From assembly GCF_003634215.1 (NCBI RefSeq), contig NZ_RBWX01000010.1, forward strand, positions 124,001 through 188,000: a stretch of DNA of 64,000 nt, read 5' to 3'. A program made the translations under genes and the position numbers. Of the stretch, positions 51,891-61,642 are shown in pieces. The stretch comes from Sphingosinicella microcystinivorans (lineage in GTDB: Bacteria; Pseudomonadota; Alphaproteobacteria; Sphingomonadales; Sphingomonadaceae). The notes beneath the pieces are model-generated. The model was not told the DNA's origin, did no database searches, and was given only the letters and a program-made list of their open reading frames with translations. Numbering within the stretch: the stretch's first letter is position 1; each line of letters opens with the position of its first letter.

Positions 51891-53657
51891 ATGAAGGCAG
51901 CACTGGTTTTGGGCGTGGCGCTTGCCGCCGGTTTCGCGCAGGTCGCCGCTGCAGAGGCGCCGACCGATGCCAGCAAGGTGGAGATGCGCTGGGGCGAACG
52001 CATTCCGCTGCGCGACGGCGTCAAGCTCAGCGCCACTGTCTACCTGCCGAAGGGGCAGGCGGCCCCCGCGCCCTGTATTTTCACGCTGACGCCCTACATC
52101 GCGCAGAGCTACCACGATCGCGGCGTCTATTTCGCGGCGCACGGCCTGCCGTTCCTCACCGTAGACGTGCGCGGGCGCGGCAACTCCGAAGGCGAATTCC
52201 GTCCCCTCATCCAGGAGGCGAAGGACGGCCACGACGTCGTCGAATGGCTCGCGAAGCAGCCCTATTGCAACGGCAAGGTTTCGATGTGGGGCGGATCTTA
52301 CGCCGGGTACAACCAATGGGCGACGGCGAAGGAAGCGCCGCCGCACCTCGCCACGATCGTGCCCGTCGCCTCGCCCTATCCGGGCGCCGATTTCCCGTCG
52401 CGCAACAACATCTCCTATCCCTATCTGATGCAGTGGCTGACCTTCACGGATGGCAAGGCCTCGCAGGGTAACATTTTCGGCGATTCTGCCTTCTGGGCAT
52501 CGATCGCCCGCGAACGCTTCGAAAAGGGTGAGGCATTCAGCACGCTGCCCCGCATCTTCGGCGGCGAGCAGAAGACGCTTGTGGAATGGATTTCGCATCC
52601 CGCCGTCGATGCGTGGTATGACAGTTACGCACCGACCCCCGAGCAATTCCGGGCGTTCGACATGCCGATCCTCTCCATCACCGGCAGCTACGATGGTGAC
52701 CAGCCCGGCGCGTTCGAATTCTACAAGACGCACATGAAGCTGGGCTCGGAGAAGGCCCGCGCGAACCACTATCTGATCGTCGGACCGTGGGACCACGCGG
52801 GCACGCGCACGCCGCAGGCGAAGGTCGGCGGGCTGACCTTCGGCCCGGCGAGCCTCGTCGACCTGCCGAAGCTGCATGTAGAGTGGTACAACTGGACGAT
52901 GGCGGGCGGCGCGAAGCCGGATTTCCTGCAAAAGCGCGTCGCTTATTACGTAATGGGCGCCGAACGCTGGCGCTACGCGGACACGCTGGAAGGTGTCACG
53001 GCCGAGGAAAAGCCGTTCTTCCTCGATTCCACCGCCAACGCCAACCGTGTGATGGCATCGGGATCGCTCTCGCCGGTATCAGCAGGCAAGGGCAGCGCCG
53101 ACAGCTACGTCTACGATCCGCGCGACGTGTCGGGCGCCGCGCTCGAAGCCGACCTCGATCCAAGCCTCCTCACCGACCAGACGCTGGTGCTCGCGGCGGA
53201 CGGCAAGCAACTCGTCTATCACAGCACGCCTTTCGACAAGCCAACCGAGGTTTCCGGCTTCTTCCGCCTGTCCGCGTGGATCTCGATCGATCGGCCGGAT
53301 ACGGACTTTCAGGCGTCGGTCTACGAGATCACGCCCGACGGCGGCAGCATCCTGCTGACGAACGACATCCTGCGCGCGCGCTACCGCGAGTCGCTGCGCG
53401 AAGCGAAGCTCGTCACCTCAAAGGCGCCGCTCCGTTATGATTTCAACCGCTTCACCTTCGTCTCGCGGCAGATCGCCAAGGGTAGCCGCTTGCGCCTCGT
53501 CGTCGGGCCGATAAATTCGATCAACACGCAGAAGAACTACAATTCTGGCGGCGTGGTCGCGGACGAAACCATGGCGGATGCGCGGCCGGTTACGGTAAAA
53601 CTGCTCCACGACAAGGCGCACCCGAGCGCGCTCTACATCCCCTTCGGCCAGCCGTAA
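51891..53657 (+). CDS. Secreted CocE/NonD family hydrolase
   Basis: The 588-residue protein starts with a signal peptide (MKAALVLGVALAAGFAQVAA). The alpha/beta-hydrolase part has VDVRGRGNSEGEF and the nucleophile GGSYAGYNQW; the catalytic Asp lies in ITGSYDGD and the His probably in GPWDHAG. A C-terminal jelly-roll domain (FRLSAWISIDRPDTDF) completes the S15/CocE type. Such enzymes hydrolyse esters or acyl-peptides. It has its own promoter, 101 nt after the molybdenum gene, and probably acts on the same class of substrate outside the cytoplasm. Confidence 0.92.
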   Translation: MKAALVLGVALAAGFAQVAAAEAPTDASKVEMRWGERIPLRDGVKLSATVYLPKGQAAPAPCIFTLTPYIAQSYHDRGVYFAAHGLPFLTVDVRGRGNSEGEFRPLIQEAKDGHDVVEWLAKQPYCNGKVSMWGGSYAGYNQWATAKEAPPHLATIVPVASPYPGADFPSRNNISYPYLMQWLTFTDGKASQGNIFGDSAFWASIARERFEKGEAFSTLPRIFGGEQKTLVEWISHPAVDAWYDSYAPTPEQFRAFDMPILSITGSYDGDQPGAFEFYKTHMKLGSEKARANHYLIVGPWDHAGTRTPQAKVGGLTFGPASLVDLPKLHVEWYNWTMAGGAKPDFLQKRVAYYVMGAERWRYADTLEGVTAEEKPFFLDSTANANRVMASGSLSPVSAGKGSADSYVYDPRDVSGAALEADLDPSLLTDQTLVLAADGKQLVYHSTPFDKPTEVSGFFRLSAWISIDRPDTDFQASVYEITPDGGSILLTNDILRARYRESLREAKLVTSKAPLRYDFNRFTFVSRQIAKGSRLRLVVGPINSINTQKNYNSGGVVADETMADARPVTVKLLHDKAHPSALYIPFGQP

Positions 53658-53664
53658 GGAGGGG

Positions 53665-54801
53665 TCAGCGCGCGTTTAGCTTTGCGAACCATGGTTCGAG
53701 GAGCGCGATTGCGCGTTCCACGCGGTCCGTGGAAACGGCGAAGCTGATGCGCATGAAGTGGTGGCCTTCCACCGGATCGAAATCGATGCCGGGCGCCGTG
53801 GCGATGCCCGTGTCTTCAAGGATGCGCATGCAGAAGGCCATGGCGTCGTCAGTCAGGTGGCTGATGTCGGCATAGATGTAGAAGGCCCCATCCGGCGGCG
53901 CGATGCGGCGCAGGCCCATTTTCGGCAGCGCCTCCAGCAACAGGTCGCGGTTCCGCGTGTAGGTGGCGATGTGCCCCTCCAGCTCGTCGCGGCACTCGAA
54001 GGCGGTGAGCCCGGCATGCTGCGCGAGCGACGGCGGTGTCAGGAACAGGTTGCCCATGCGCGCCCGCGCCGCGCCGATCAGCTCCGGCGGCACCACCAGC
54101 CAGCCGAGCCGCCAGCCCGCCATGCTGAAGTATTTGGAGAAGCTGTTGACCACCAGCGTGTCGGCCGAGAACTCTAGCATCGAGTGCGCCGGGCCCACGT
54201 AGCTGATGCCGTGGTAGATCTCGTCAGAGATGATGCGGATGCCGCGGCGGCGGCACACTTCGGTGATCGCTGCGAGTTCGTCCTTCGGGATGATCGTGCC
54301 GGTGGGATTGGCGGGGCTCGCGACGATCAGGCCTTCGGGCGCGGGCTCCAGCGCCTCTATCGCTGCGGCGGTGATCTGGTAGCGCTCCGCCTCGCCGCAG
54401 GGCAGCTCCACCGGCACCATGTGCAGCGCCTTCAGCGTGTTGCGGTAGGCGACATAGCCCGGCCGTGCGAGCGCGACGCGCGCGCCGGGGGCGAACAGGC
54501 AGGAAAGCGCCATAACGAACGCGGGCGATGCGCCGTTCGTCAGGATGATCTGCTCGGGGTCGAGCGCGATTCCGTAGGTTTCCTGATAGTGGCGGGCGAT
54601 GCGCGTCTTGAGCGGAATACTCTCCCAATAGCCCATGCCGTCCGTATCGAGGATGCGGTGCGCCTCGGCGATGGCTTTGGCCGGCGCGCCGGTCGAAGGC
54701 TGGCCGAACTCCATGTGGATGACCTCGCGCCCCTCCGCCGAAAGGCGGTGCGCAAGGCGGCTGATGGCAAGGGCGTGAAAGGGATCGATTTCAGCAGTCA
54801 T
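53665..54801 (-). CDS. Class I/II PLP-dependent aminotransferase
   Basis: A 378-residue aminotransferase of the fold-type I group: EFGQPSTGAP at the substrate loop, GASPAFVMALS, SPANPTGT, the PLP aspartate in IISDEIYHG, and the lysine in SFSKYFSMAGWRLGW. It resembles aspartate/aromatic aminotransferases. The substrate is not determined by sequence. Its gene converges with the hydrolase gene (7 bases between the stops) and is divergent from the MBOAT operon. Confidence 0.93.
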   Translation of the reverse strand: MTAEIDPFHALAISRLAHRLSAEGREVIHMEFGQPSTGAPAKAIAEAHRILDTDGMGYWESIPLKTRIARHYQETYGIALDPEQIILTNGASPAFVMALSCLFAPGARVALARPGYVAYRNTLKALHMVPVELPCGEAERYQITAAAIEALEPAPEGLIVASPANPTGTIIPKDELAAITEVCRRRGIRIISDEIYHGISYVGPAHSMLEFSADTLVVNSFSKYFSMAGWRLGWLVVPPELIGAARARMGNLFLTPPSLAQHAGLTAFECRDELEGHIATYTRNRDLLLEALPKMGLRRIAPPDGAFYIYADISHLTDDAMAFCMRILEDTGIATAPGIDFDPVEGHHFMRISFAVSTDRVERAIALLEPWFAKLNAR

Positions 54802-54914
54802 GGCTGCGGGTTAGAGAGGCGTGGAGATACGCGCAAGGGCGGTGAGCGCGGTCCGCGCTTGCAAAGTACATCTCTTGGCAGGACTTTCCGCGCTATAGAG
54901 GCGCGGACAAGACG

Positions 54915-56435
54915 ATGCTTTTCAACAGCTACGAATTCATCCTGCTGTTCCTGCCGATCGCCGTGGCGGGCTTCTTCGTGCTTGCGGGCGCGAGCACGCG
55001 GGCGGCGATGGGCTGGCTCGTGGCTGTGTCGCTCTTCTTCTATGGGTGGTGGAACCCTGCTTATCTGCCGCTTCTCATCGGCATCGCGGCGTTCAACTAC
55101 GTCGTCGGCCGCGCCTTGTCCCGCCGCCCGTCGCGCTGGCTGCTCGGGCTGGGCATCGCTGTCGATCTCGGAACGCTCGGCTATTTCAAATATGCCGGTT
55201 TCTTCGTGTCGACGGTCGATTCGCTCACCGGCGCGGATTGGGCGATCGGCCCCATCGTCCTGCCGCTCGCCATCTCCTTTTTCACCTTCCAGAAGATCGC
55301 CTTCCTCGTGGACAGCCACCGTGGCCTCGCGCGCGATGTGGGTCCGCTCGAATACGCCTTGTTCGTGGCGTTCTTCCCGCAGCTCATTGCCGGGCCGATC
55401 GTCCACTACCGCGATGTGGTGCCGCAGTTCCGGTTGTCGGAAACGTTCCGGCCCATCGCCGAAAACTTCGCGGTGGGCATCACCATCTTCGCGATCGGCC
55501 TGTTCAAGAAGGCGGTGCTGGCAGATGGCATCGCGGTCTACGCAACGCCGGTGTTCGATGCAGCGGAGGCTGGCCGCTCGCCCGACCTCCTCACCGCGTG
55601 GAGCGCGGCGCTCGCCTACACGTTCCAGCTCTACTTCGACTTTTCGGGCTACTCGGACATGGCGATCGGCGCCGCGCGCCTGTTCGGCATCCGGCTGCCG
55701 CTCAACTTCAATTCGCCATACAAGGCGGCAAACATCATCGATTTCTGGCGCCGCTGGCACATGACGCTGTCGCGGTTCCTGCGCGATTATCTCTACGTTC
55801 CGCTCGGCGGCAACCGGAAGGGACGGGCGCGCCGCCATGCCAATCTGCTCGCGACGATGCTCCTCGGCGGCCTCTGGCATGGCGCGGGTTGGACCTTCGT
55901 TGTCTGGGGCGCACTGCATGGCGCGTTCCTCATCGTGAACCATGCGTGGCGGCGGTTTGTGCCCGCCGCGCTCGCCGGCGCGCGCCTGTATCCGGCGGCG
56001 GCGTGGCTGCTGACCTTCCTTGTCGTGGTCGCCGCGTGGGTGCCATTCCGCGCGCCGACGCTGGACGGTGCCGTGCGAATCCTCGCCGGGATGGCGGGGC
56101 TGAACGGTGTGTCATTGCCCGCAGCCCTCTTCGCGCGCCTCGGCCCGCTGCGCAGCGGGCTGGAGACCCTTGGGGTGGAGGCTTCGGTCGGCGGGGGCGG
56201 AGTGTTCGTGGCAACATGGCTCTGGATCATCATCCTGTTCGCGCTCGCGCGCTTTGCGCCGAGCACGCAGCAGATCATGGGCAGATACCGTCCGGGTCTC
56301 GGCTTCGAGGCCGCGGTCGCTGTGCGGTTGTCGTGGCGGCCCGCGGTGCGTTGGGCCATGTTTACAGGGGCGCTTGCGGCTGCAGGACTGCTCGCGCTCA
56401 ACCAGGTTTCCGAATTCCTCTATTTCCAGTTCTGA
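54915..56435 (+). CDS. MBOAT family O-acyltransferase (AlgI-like)
   Basis: This multi-pass membrane enzyme (506 residues) starts MLFNSYEFILLFLPI and keeps the AlgI core: the NYVVGRAL region, PQLIAGPIVHY, a loop with FWRRWHMTLSRFLRDY and the catalytic His in GGLWHGAGWTFVVWGALHG. AlgI-type proteins carry acetyl groups across the membrane for polysaccharide O-acetylation. It is the first gene of a three-gene operon. Confidence 0.93.
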   Translation: MLFNSYEFILLFLPIAVAGFFVLAGASTRAAMGWLVAVSLFFYGWWNPAYLPLLIGIAAFNYVVGRALSRRPSRWLLGLGIAVDLGTLGYFKYAGFFVSTVDSLTGADWAIGPIVLPLAISFFTFQKIAFLVDSHRGLARDVGPLEYALFVAFFPQLIAGPIVHYRDVVPQFRLSETFRPIAENFAVGITIFAIGLFKKAVLADGIAVYATPVFDAAEAGRSPDLLTAWSAALAYTFQLYFDFSGYSDMAIGAARLFGIRLPLNFNSPYKAANIIDFWRRWHMTLSRFLRDYLYVPLGGNRKGRARRHANLLATMLLGGLWHGAGWTFVVWGALHGAFLIVNHAWRRFVPAALAGARLYPAAAWLLTFLVVVAAWVPFRAPTLDGAVRILAGMAGLNGVSLPAALFARLGPLRSGLETLGVEASVGGGGVFVATWLWIIILFALARFAPSTQQIMGRYRPGLGFEAAVAVRLSWRPAVRWAMFTGALAAAGLLALNQVSEFLYFQF

Positions 56436-56446
56436 AGGCAGCGCCC

Positions 56447-57622
56447 GTGAAACGCTATCTCGCCATTCTTGCCGCAACGGTGCTGGTGATCGTCGTAGGC
56501 GTCGCGGGCCTTGCATGGCTCGTCGATCCCTATGCCTATTGGAACGCGCCTGTCATCGATGGCGTCAATCGCTATCGTCCTGCGTCCGGAAAGCACATGC
56601 TCGCCGTGAAACTGCGGCAGTATGAACGGATGCAGCCAAACACGCTGGTTGCCGGAAACAGTCGCGTCTACGTCGGGATCGACCCCGGATCGGCCAGCTG
56701 GCCGTCCGAAATGCAGCCCGTCTACAACCTCGGTCTGCCTGGCGTCGGTATGCGCAACCTCGTCCAGGCTGTCGAAACCGCGCTCTTCACCCACCAGCCC
56801 CGCGCGCTCTTCGTTGGCCTCGATTTCATCAACTTCACGGTCGATAAGGCCGATTGGGATAAAGGCGGACCTGTTGCGTTGCCGCCCAAGCCGGATTACG
56901 AAGCGCGCGCAGCGCTTGCCGCGAAGCTGCTGCTATCGCTCGATGCGCTGGGAGATACCGCCGCTGCGCTCGCGGAGCAGCACAGCGCTTCGCCTGAGAC
57001 GATTTCGCCCGCCGGTTTCTACGGCACCGGCATCTATCCCGCCACGATAGCGTCGGAAGGGCATGCCGCGCTCTTTCGCCAGCGCAACCTGGAAAACCTC
57101 GAATATTTCCTGGCAGGTCCCAAGCGCGTGCGGTGGGGTCCCGAACAGAATCCCGAGTTCGATGCGCTCGACGATCTTGTGCAGACGGCGAAGACCCGCC
57201 GGATTTCACTCACGTTCTTCACCTACCCATATCATGCTGACCTGCTGCTCAGCTACCAGAAGGCCGGGCTTTGGCCCGCTTACGAGGACTGGCTTCGCGA
57301 TCTGGCGGCGTTTTCGGCGCGTACGGGCATCCTCACCTACATATTCACGCGCGTCGACGAGGTGACGGGAGAGACCGTGCCCGAAGATGGGGATACGAAA
57401 ACGCGAATGCGGTGGTATTGGGAGGCCGGTCACTTCAAACCCGCACTTGGAGACCGAATGGTCCTCATCATGAACAGCTCGCTCGACGATCGACTGGTGC
57501 TGACACCCGACAATGTCGAGGCACGGATTCGCGAGCTGCGCGAAGGCCTTGCCGCCTATGGCGAGCAGCATCCGGAAGCAGTCCGGCGCATCGACGAGGC
57601 GTTTGAGGACGCGGCACGGTGA
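56447..57622 (+). CDS. Membrane-anchored SGNH-like partner of the acyltransferase
   Basis: The 391-residue protein has one N-terminal membrane segment (YLAILAATVLVIVVGVAGLAWL) and a periplasmic domain. VAGNSRVYVGIDPG has the form of an SGNH block I in which Gly-Asn-Ser stands where Gly-Asp-Ser is common, and YNLGLPGVGMRNL follows as a block-II-like segment. No clear D-x2-H triad end was seen. Such proteins are the usual downstream partners of MBOAT acyltransferases (compare AlgJ/DltD) and place acyl groups on glycans. The start is a GTG at 56447, 12 bases after the MBOAT stop. The family call is tentative. Confidence 0.7.
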   Translation: MKRYLAILAATVLVIVVGVAGLAWLVDPYAYWNAPVIDGVNRYRPASGKHMLAVKLRQYERMQPNTLVAGNSRVYVGIDPGSASWPSEMQPVYNLGLPGVGMRNLVQAVETALFTHQPRALFVGLDFINFTVDKADWDKGGPVALPPKPDYEARAALAAKLLLSLDALGDTAAALAEQHSASPETISPAGFYGTGIYPATIASEGHAALFRQRNLENLEYFLAGPKRVRWGPEQNPEFDALDDLVQTAKTRRISLTFFTYPYHADLLLSYQKAGLWPAYEDWLRDLAAFSARTGILTYIFTRVDEVTGETVPEDGDTKTRMRWYWEAGHFKPALGDRMVLIMNSSLDDRLVLTPDNVEARIRELREGLAAYGEQHPEAVRRIDEAFEDAAR

Positions 57623-58629
57623 AGCAGGCATTGCTTGGGTCCCTCCGCGCGCTGGGCGGTTTTGCGACGGCGCGCGCGCTCACGGCGGGGAAGCTGCGTA
57701 TCCTTTGCTACCATGGCCTGTGGACCCTGGACGCGGCGCCGTTCGGGAACCGCCTGTTCATGCCGCATCGGCAGTTTGCAGATCGGATGAAGTGGCTTGC
57801 GGCGTCGCCCTATCCCGTGCTGCCGCTCGGCGAAGCGGTCGACATGCTCGCGGAAGACAGGCTACCGAAGGGCGCCACCGTCATCACGATCGATGATGGC
57901 TGGGCCTCCACCTATACGCACATGCTCCCCGCGCTTGAAGCCTGCGGCCTTCCGGCGACCGTCTATGTTTCCACCTACTATGTCGAAAACGATGGCCCGG
58001 TCGCGAATGTCGTCGCGAACTACCTCGCCGAGCGCGCGCTTGCCGGCACCTATGACCTCGCCGGCGTCCTGCCCGGCCTCGAAGCGCCGCTCGTTCTCGG
58101 CGATGCCGCGAGCCGCGACAGGGCAGGGGACCGGCTGCGCACGGCGGTCGACGATGTCGGTTTCCAGCCGCGCATGGTCGGCCTCGCGGAAGTGGCGAAC
58201 CGGCTCGGTATGGGCACGGAGCCGTGGTGGTCGGGGCGTCAGTTCCACCTGATGCGCCCTGAAGAGGTGGCGGATGCCGCCCGCCGCGGCCTCGATATCC
58301 AGCTCCACACCCACCGCCACAAGGGCCTGCACCGCTACATCGATGCCCTGCCGCAGGAACTCGCCGATAACCGCGCTTCGCTCGGCGCCATGCTTGGCGG
58401 CGCGCGTCAGGATCATTTCTGCTACCCGAGCGGAGGTTTCGACCCGCGGGGAGAGGCGATGCTCGCCGAGGCAGGCATCAAATCCGCGACGCTTGTCAGC
58501 GAAGGCTTGAACGCGCCGGGTACGAACCCATATCGCTTGCGGCGGTTCCTGGACGGCCGGACAGTGAGCGAAGCGAGCATCGACGCCTATCTCTCCGGCA
58601 TCCTCGACATCGCCGAGCGGCTGCGCTAG
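57619..58629 (+). CDS. Polysaccharide deacetylase (NodB domain) family protein
   Basis: The 336-residue protein has the NodB core: ILCYHGLW, ITIDDGWAST (catalytic/metal Asp pair), the metal motif IQLHTHRHKGL (H-x-H-x-H) and FCYPSGGFDP. It should remove N- or O-acetyl groups from a glycan. Its start GTG overlaps the previous stop (GTGA). With the MBOAT and SGNH-like genes it suggests opposing acyl-transfer and deacetylation steps on a glycan. No clear signal peptide is seen; a cytoplasmic or exported location is open. Confidence 0.88.
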   Translation: MKQALLGSLRALGGFATARALTAGKLRILCYHGLWTLDAAPFGNRLFMPHRQFADRMKWLAASPYPVLPLGEAVDMLAEDRLPKGATVITIDDGWASTYTHMLPALEACGLPATVYVSTYYVENDGPVANVVANYLAERALAGTYDLAGVLPGLEAPLVLGDAASRDRAGDRLRTAVDDVGFQPRMVGLAEVANRLGMGTEPWWSGRQFHLMRPEEVADAARRGLDIQLHTHRHKGLHRYIDALPQELADNRASLGAMLGGARQDHFCYPSGGFDPRGEAMLAEAGIKSATLVSEGLNAPGTNPYRLRRFLDGRTVSEASIDAYLSGILDIAERLR

Positions 58630-58673
58630 ACGCGCGGCAAATCCGAAAGATCACGTGAGAAGGCGGCGGCGGC

Positions 58674-60356
<1,683 letters not shown>

Positions 60357-60366
60357 GAGCCGATCG

Positions 60367-61029
60367 TCAGTCGCAGAGCCTCCGCTCTCCATCGCTGAGA
60401 CCCGTAGTGTTCGTGATGTTTCGGAGCGTCAGTTCGCGCGCGATGAACGCTGACGTGTAGGTGATGTCGCGTTCGGTGAAGATCGGCGCGATGCTGCTCA
60501 ATATGCTGCTTCTCACCGGGAAAAACCACGGCGTGTACCGATAGGTCACTTCGGCAACGAGCACGTTGTTGGGGTCCGTGACGATCATGCCGTTTACTTC
60601 GTCTATCGACGCATCGTCCTTGCCATCGCCTTCCTCGCCGATTTCGCTTGCCCGCGCGAGATTGCCTTCGCATCGTTGCCATCGAATCCAGTGCCCGTCG
60701 TCGGCCGCGTTGCGCGTGACGGAACTAAGGACGAGGCGGCCGTTCGCGTCGAAATCGTCGAACGATGCCGACATCTGCGAGCCCATGAACAGCGTGTTGA
60801 CGTCCACTTCGTCGATGCTTGCCCGATATCGTGCAGCGAGATCGGCGGCCGAGGTCGCGATGCGCGAAAGCTGCTGGTGCGTCAGCGCGAGGTGAACAAG
60901 CTCAAGCCCACCCAGCAATGCAACCATCAGAAACGGCAATGCAAACGCGAACTCCATGAACGCGACACCGGACTCGTTTTTATGTAGCGAGGTCCGAACC
61001 TTTGGGAGACGAATCCGTTTCATTGTCAT
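60367..61029 (-). CDS. TadE-family pseudopilin-like protein (second of two)
   Basis: A 220-residue protein with the TadE signature near the N-terminus: ESGVAFMEFAFALPFLMVALLGGLELV (given in part) combines the conserved Glu with a membrane helix, and QQLSRIATSAADLAARY follows. The rest is a periplasmic domain. TadE/F minor pilins are cleaved by a prepilin peptidase and take part in the Tad (Flp) pilus. The ATG at 61029 overlaps the previous stop (ATGA). Confidence 0.85.
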   Translation of the reverse strand: MTMKRIRLPKVRTSLHKNESGVAFMEFAFALPFLMVALLGGLELVHLALTHQQLSRIATSAADLAARYRASIDEVDVNTLFMGSQMSASFDDFDANGRLVLSSVTRNAADDGHWIRWQRCEGNLARASEIGEEGDGKDDASIDEVNGMIVTDPNNVLVAEVTYRYTPWFFPVRSSILSSIAPIFTERDITYTSAFIARELTLRNITNTTGLSDGERRLCD

Positions 61030-61634
61030 GAAGGAATGCACTCCTCCTCGGGATCGGGCACCTCGATATTGCTGAACGGCTCGTTTTTGATGACGGCGTT
61101 GGCCTCGATCGTCATATCGTTATTGCCGCCGTTGATGACGCTTGAGGTAAGCTTGAAGATCATCGGGTAGGTAACCGTCACGCCGTAATAAAGAATGTCT
61201 TCGGCATTGCCGAGATCATCGCTGCCGCGATCTGCATCCCACTGCTCGTTCCCGTTGATGTCGAGGTAACAGTCGCCGGGCCCTGGTTCGCCGCCCAAAG
61301 GCTCGACGTCGGAAGTAAGCGGTTCTGGCTGACCCACGGCTCCGAAGCTAGAGTAGCTCCTGCGATCGATTTCCGCGTGGGCGCCTTTGATCTGCCCGAT
61401 TTTCGCGTCGAGGATCGCGTCGAGTTCCTCTGCGGTCGAGCCGCCCGTCGCAGCGAGGCGCGAGACTTCGCGCAGCGCACCTTCCACGTTCGATTTCGCA
61501 TAGGCCAGATAGCCGAGCTCGATGCCGCCCATCAGCAACGTCATCATCGGCAGGCTTAGCAAGGCGAACTCGATGATATAGCTGCCGCGTTCATCCCCGT
61601 GGAGACGAGATAGTGGGTTGCGGAGACGTTTCAT
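61026..61634 (-). CDS. TadE-family pseudopilin-like protein (first of two)
   Basis: The 202-residue protein has the TadE N-terminus ERGSYIIEFALLSLPMMTLL followed by IELGYLAYAKSNVEGALREVSRLA, typical of minor Flp pilins. A periplasmic acidic domain with few cysteines follows. The ATG at 61634 (MKRLRN) leaves 8 nt to the TadG gene, so the three genes form one operon. Confidence 0.87.
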   Translation of the reverse strand: MKRLRNPLSRLHGDERGSYIIEFALLSLPMMTLLMGGIELGYLAYAKSNVEGALREVSRLAATGGSTAEELDAILDAKIGQIKGAHAEIDRRSYSSFGAVGQPEPLTSDVEPLGGEPGPGDCYLDINGNEQWDADRGSDDLGNAEDILYYGVTVTYPMIFKLTSSVINGGNNDMTIEANAVIKNEPFSNIEVPDPEEECIPS

Positions 61635-61642
61635 TGTGATGC

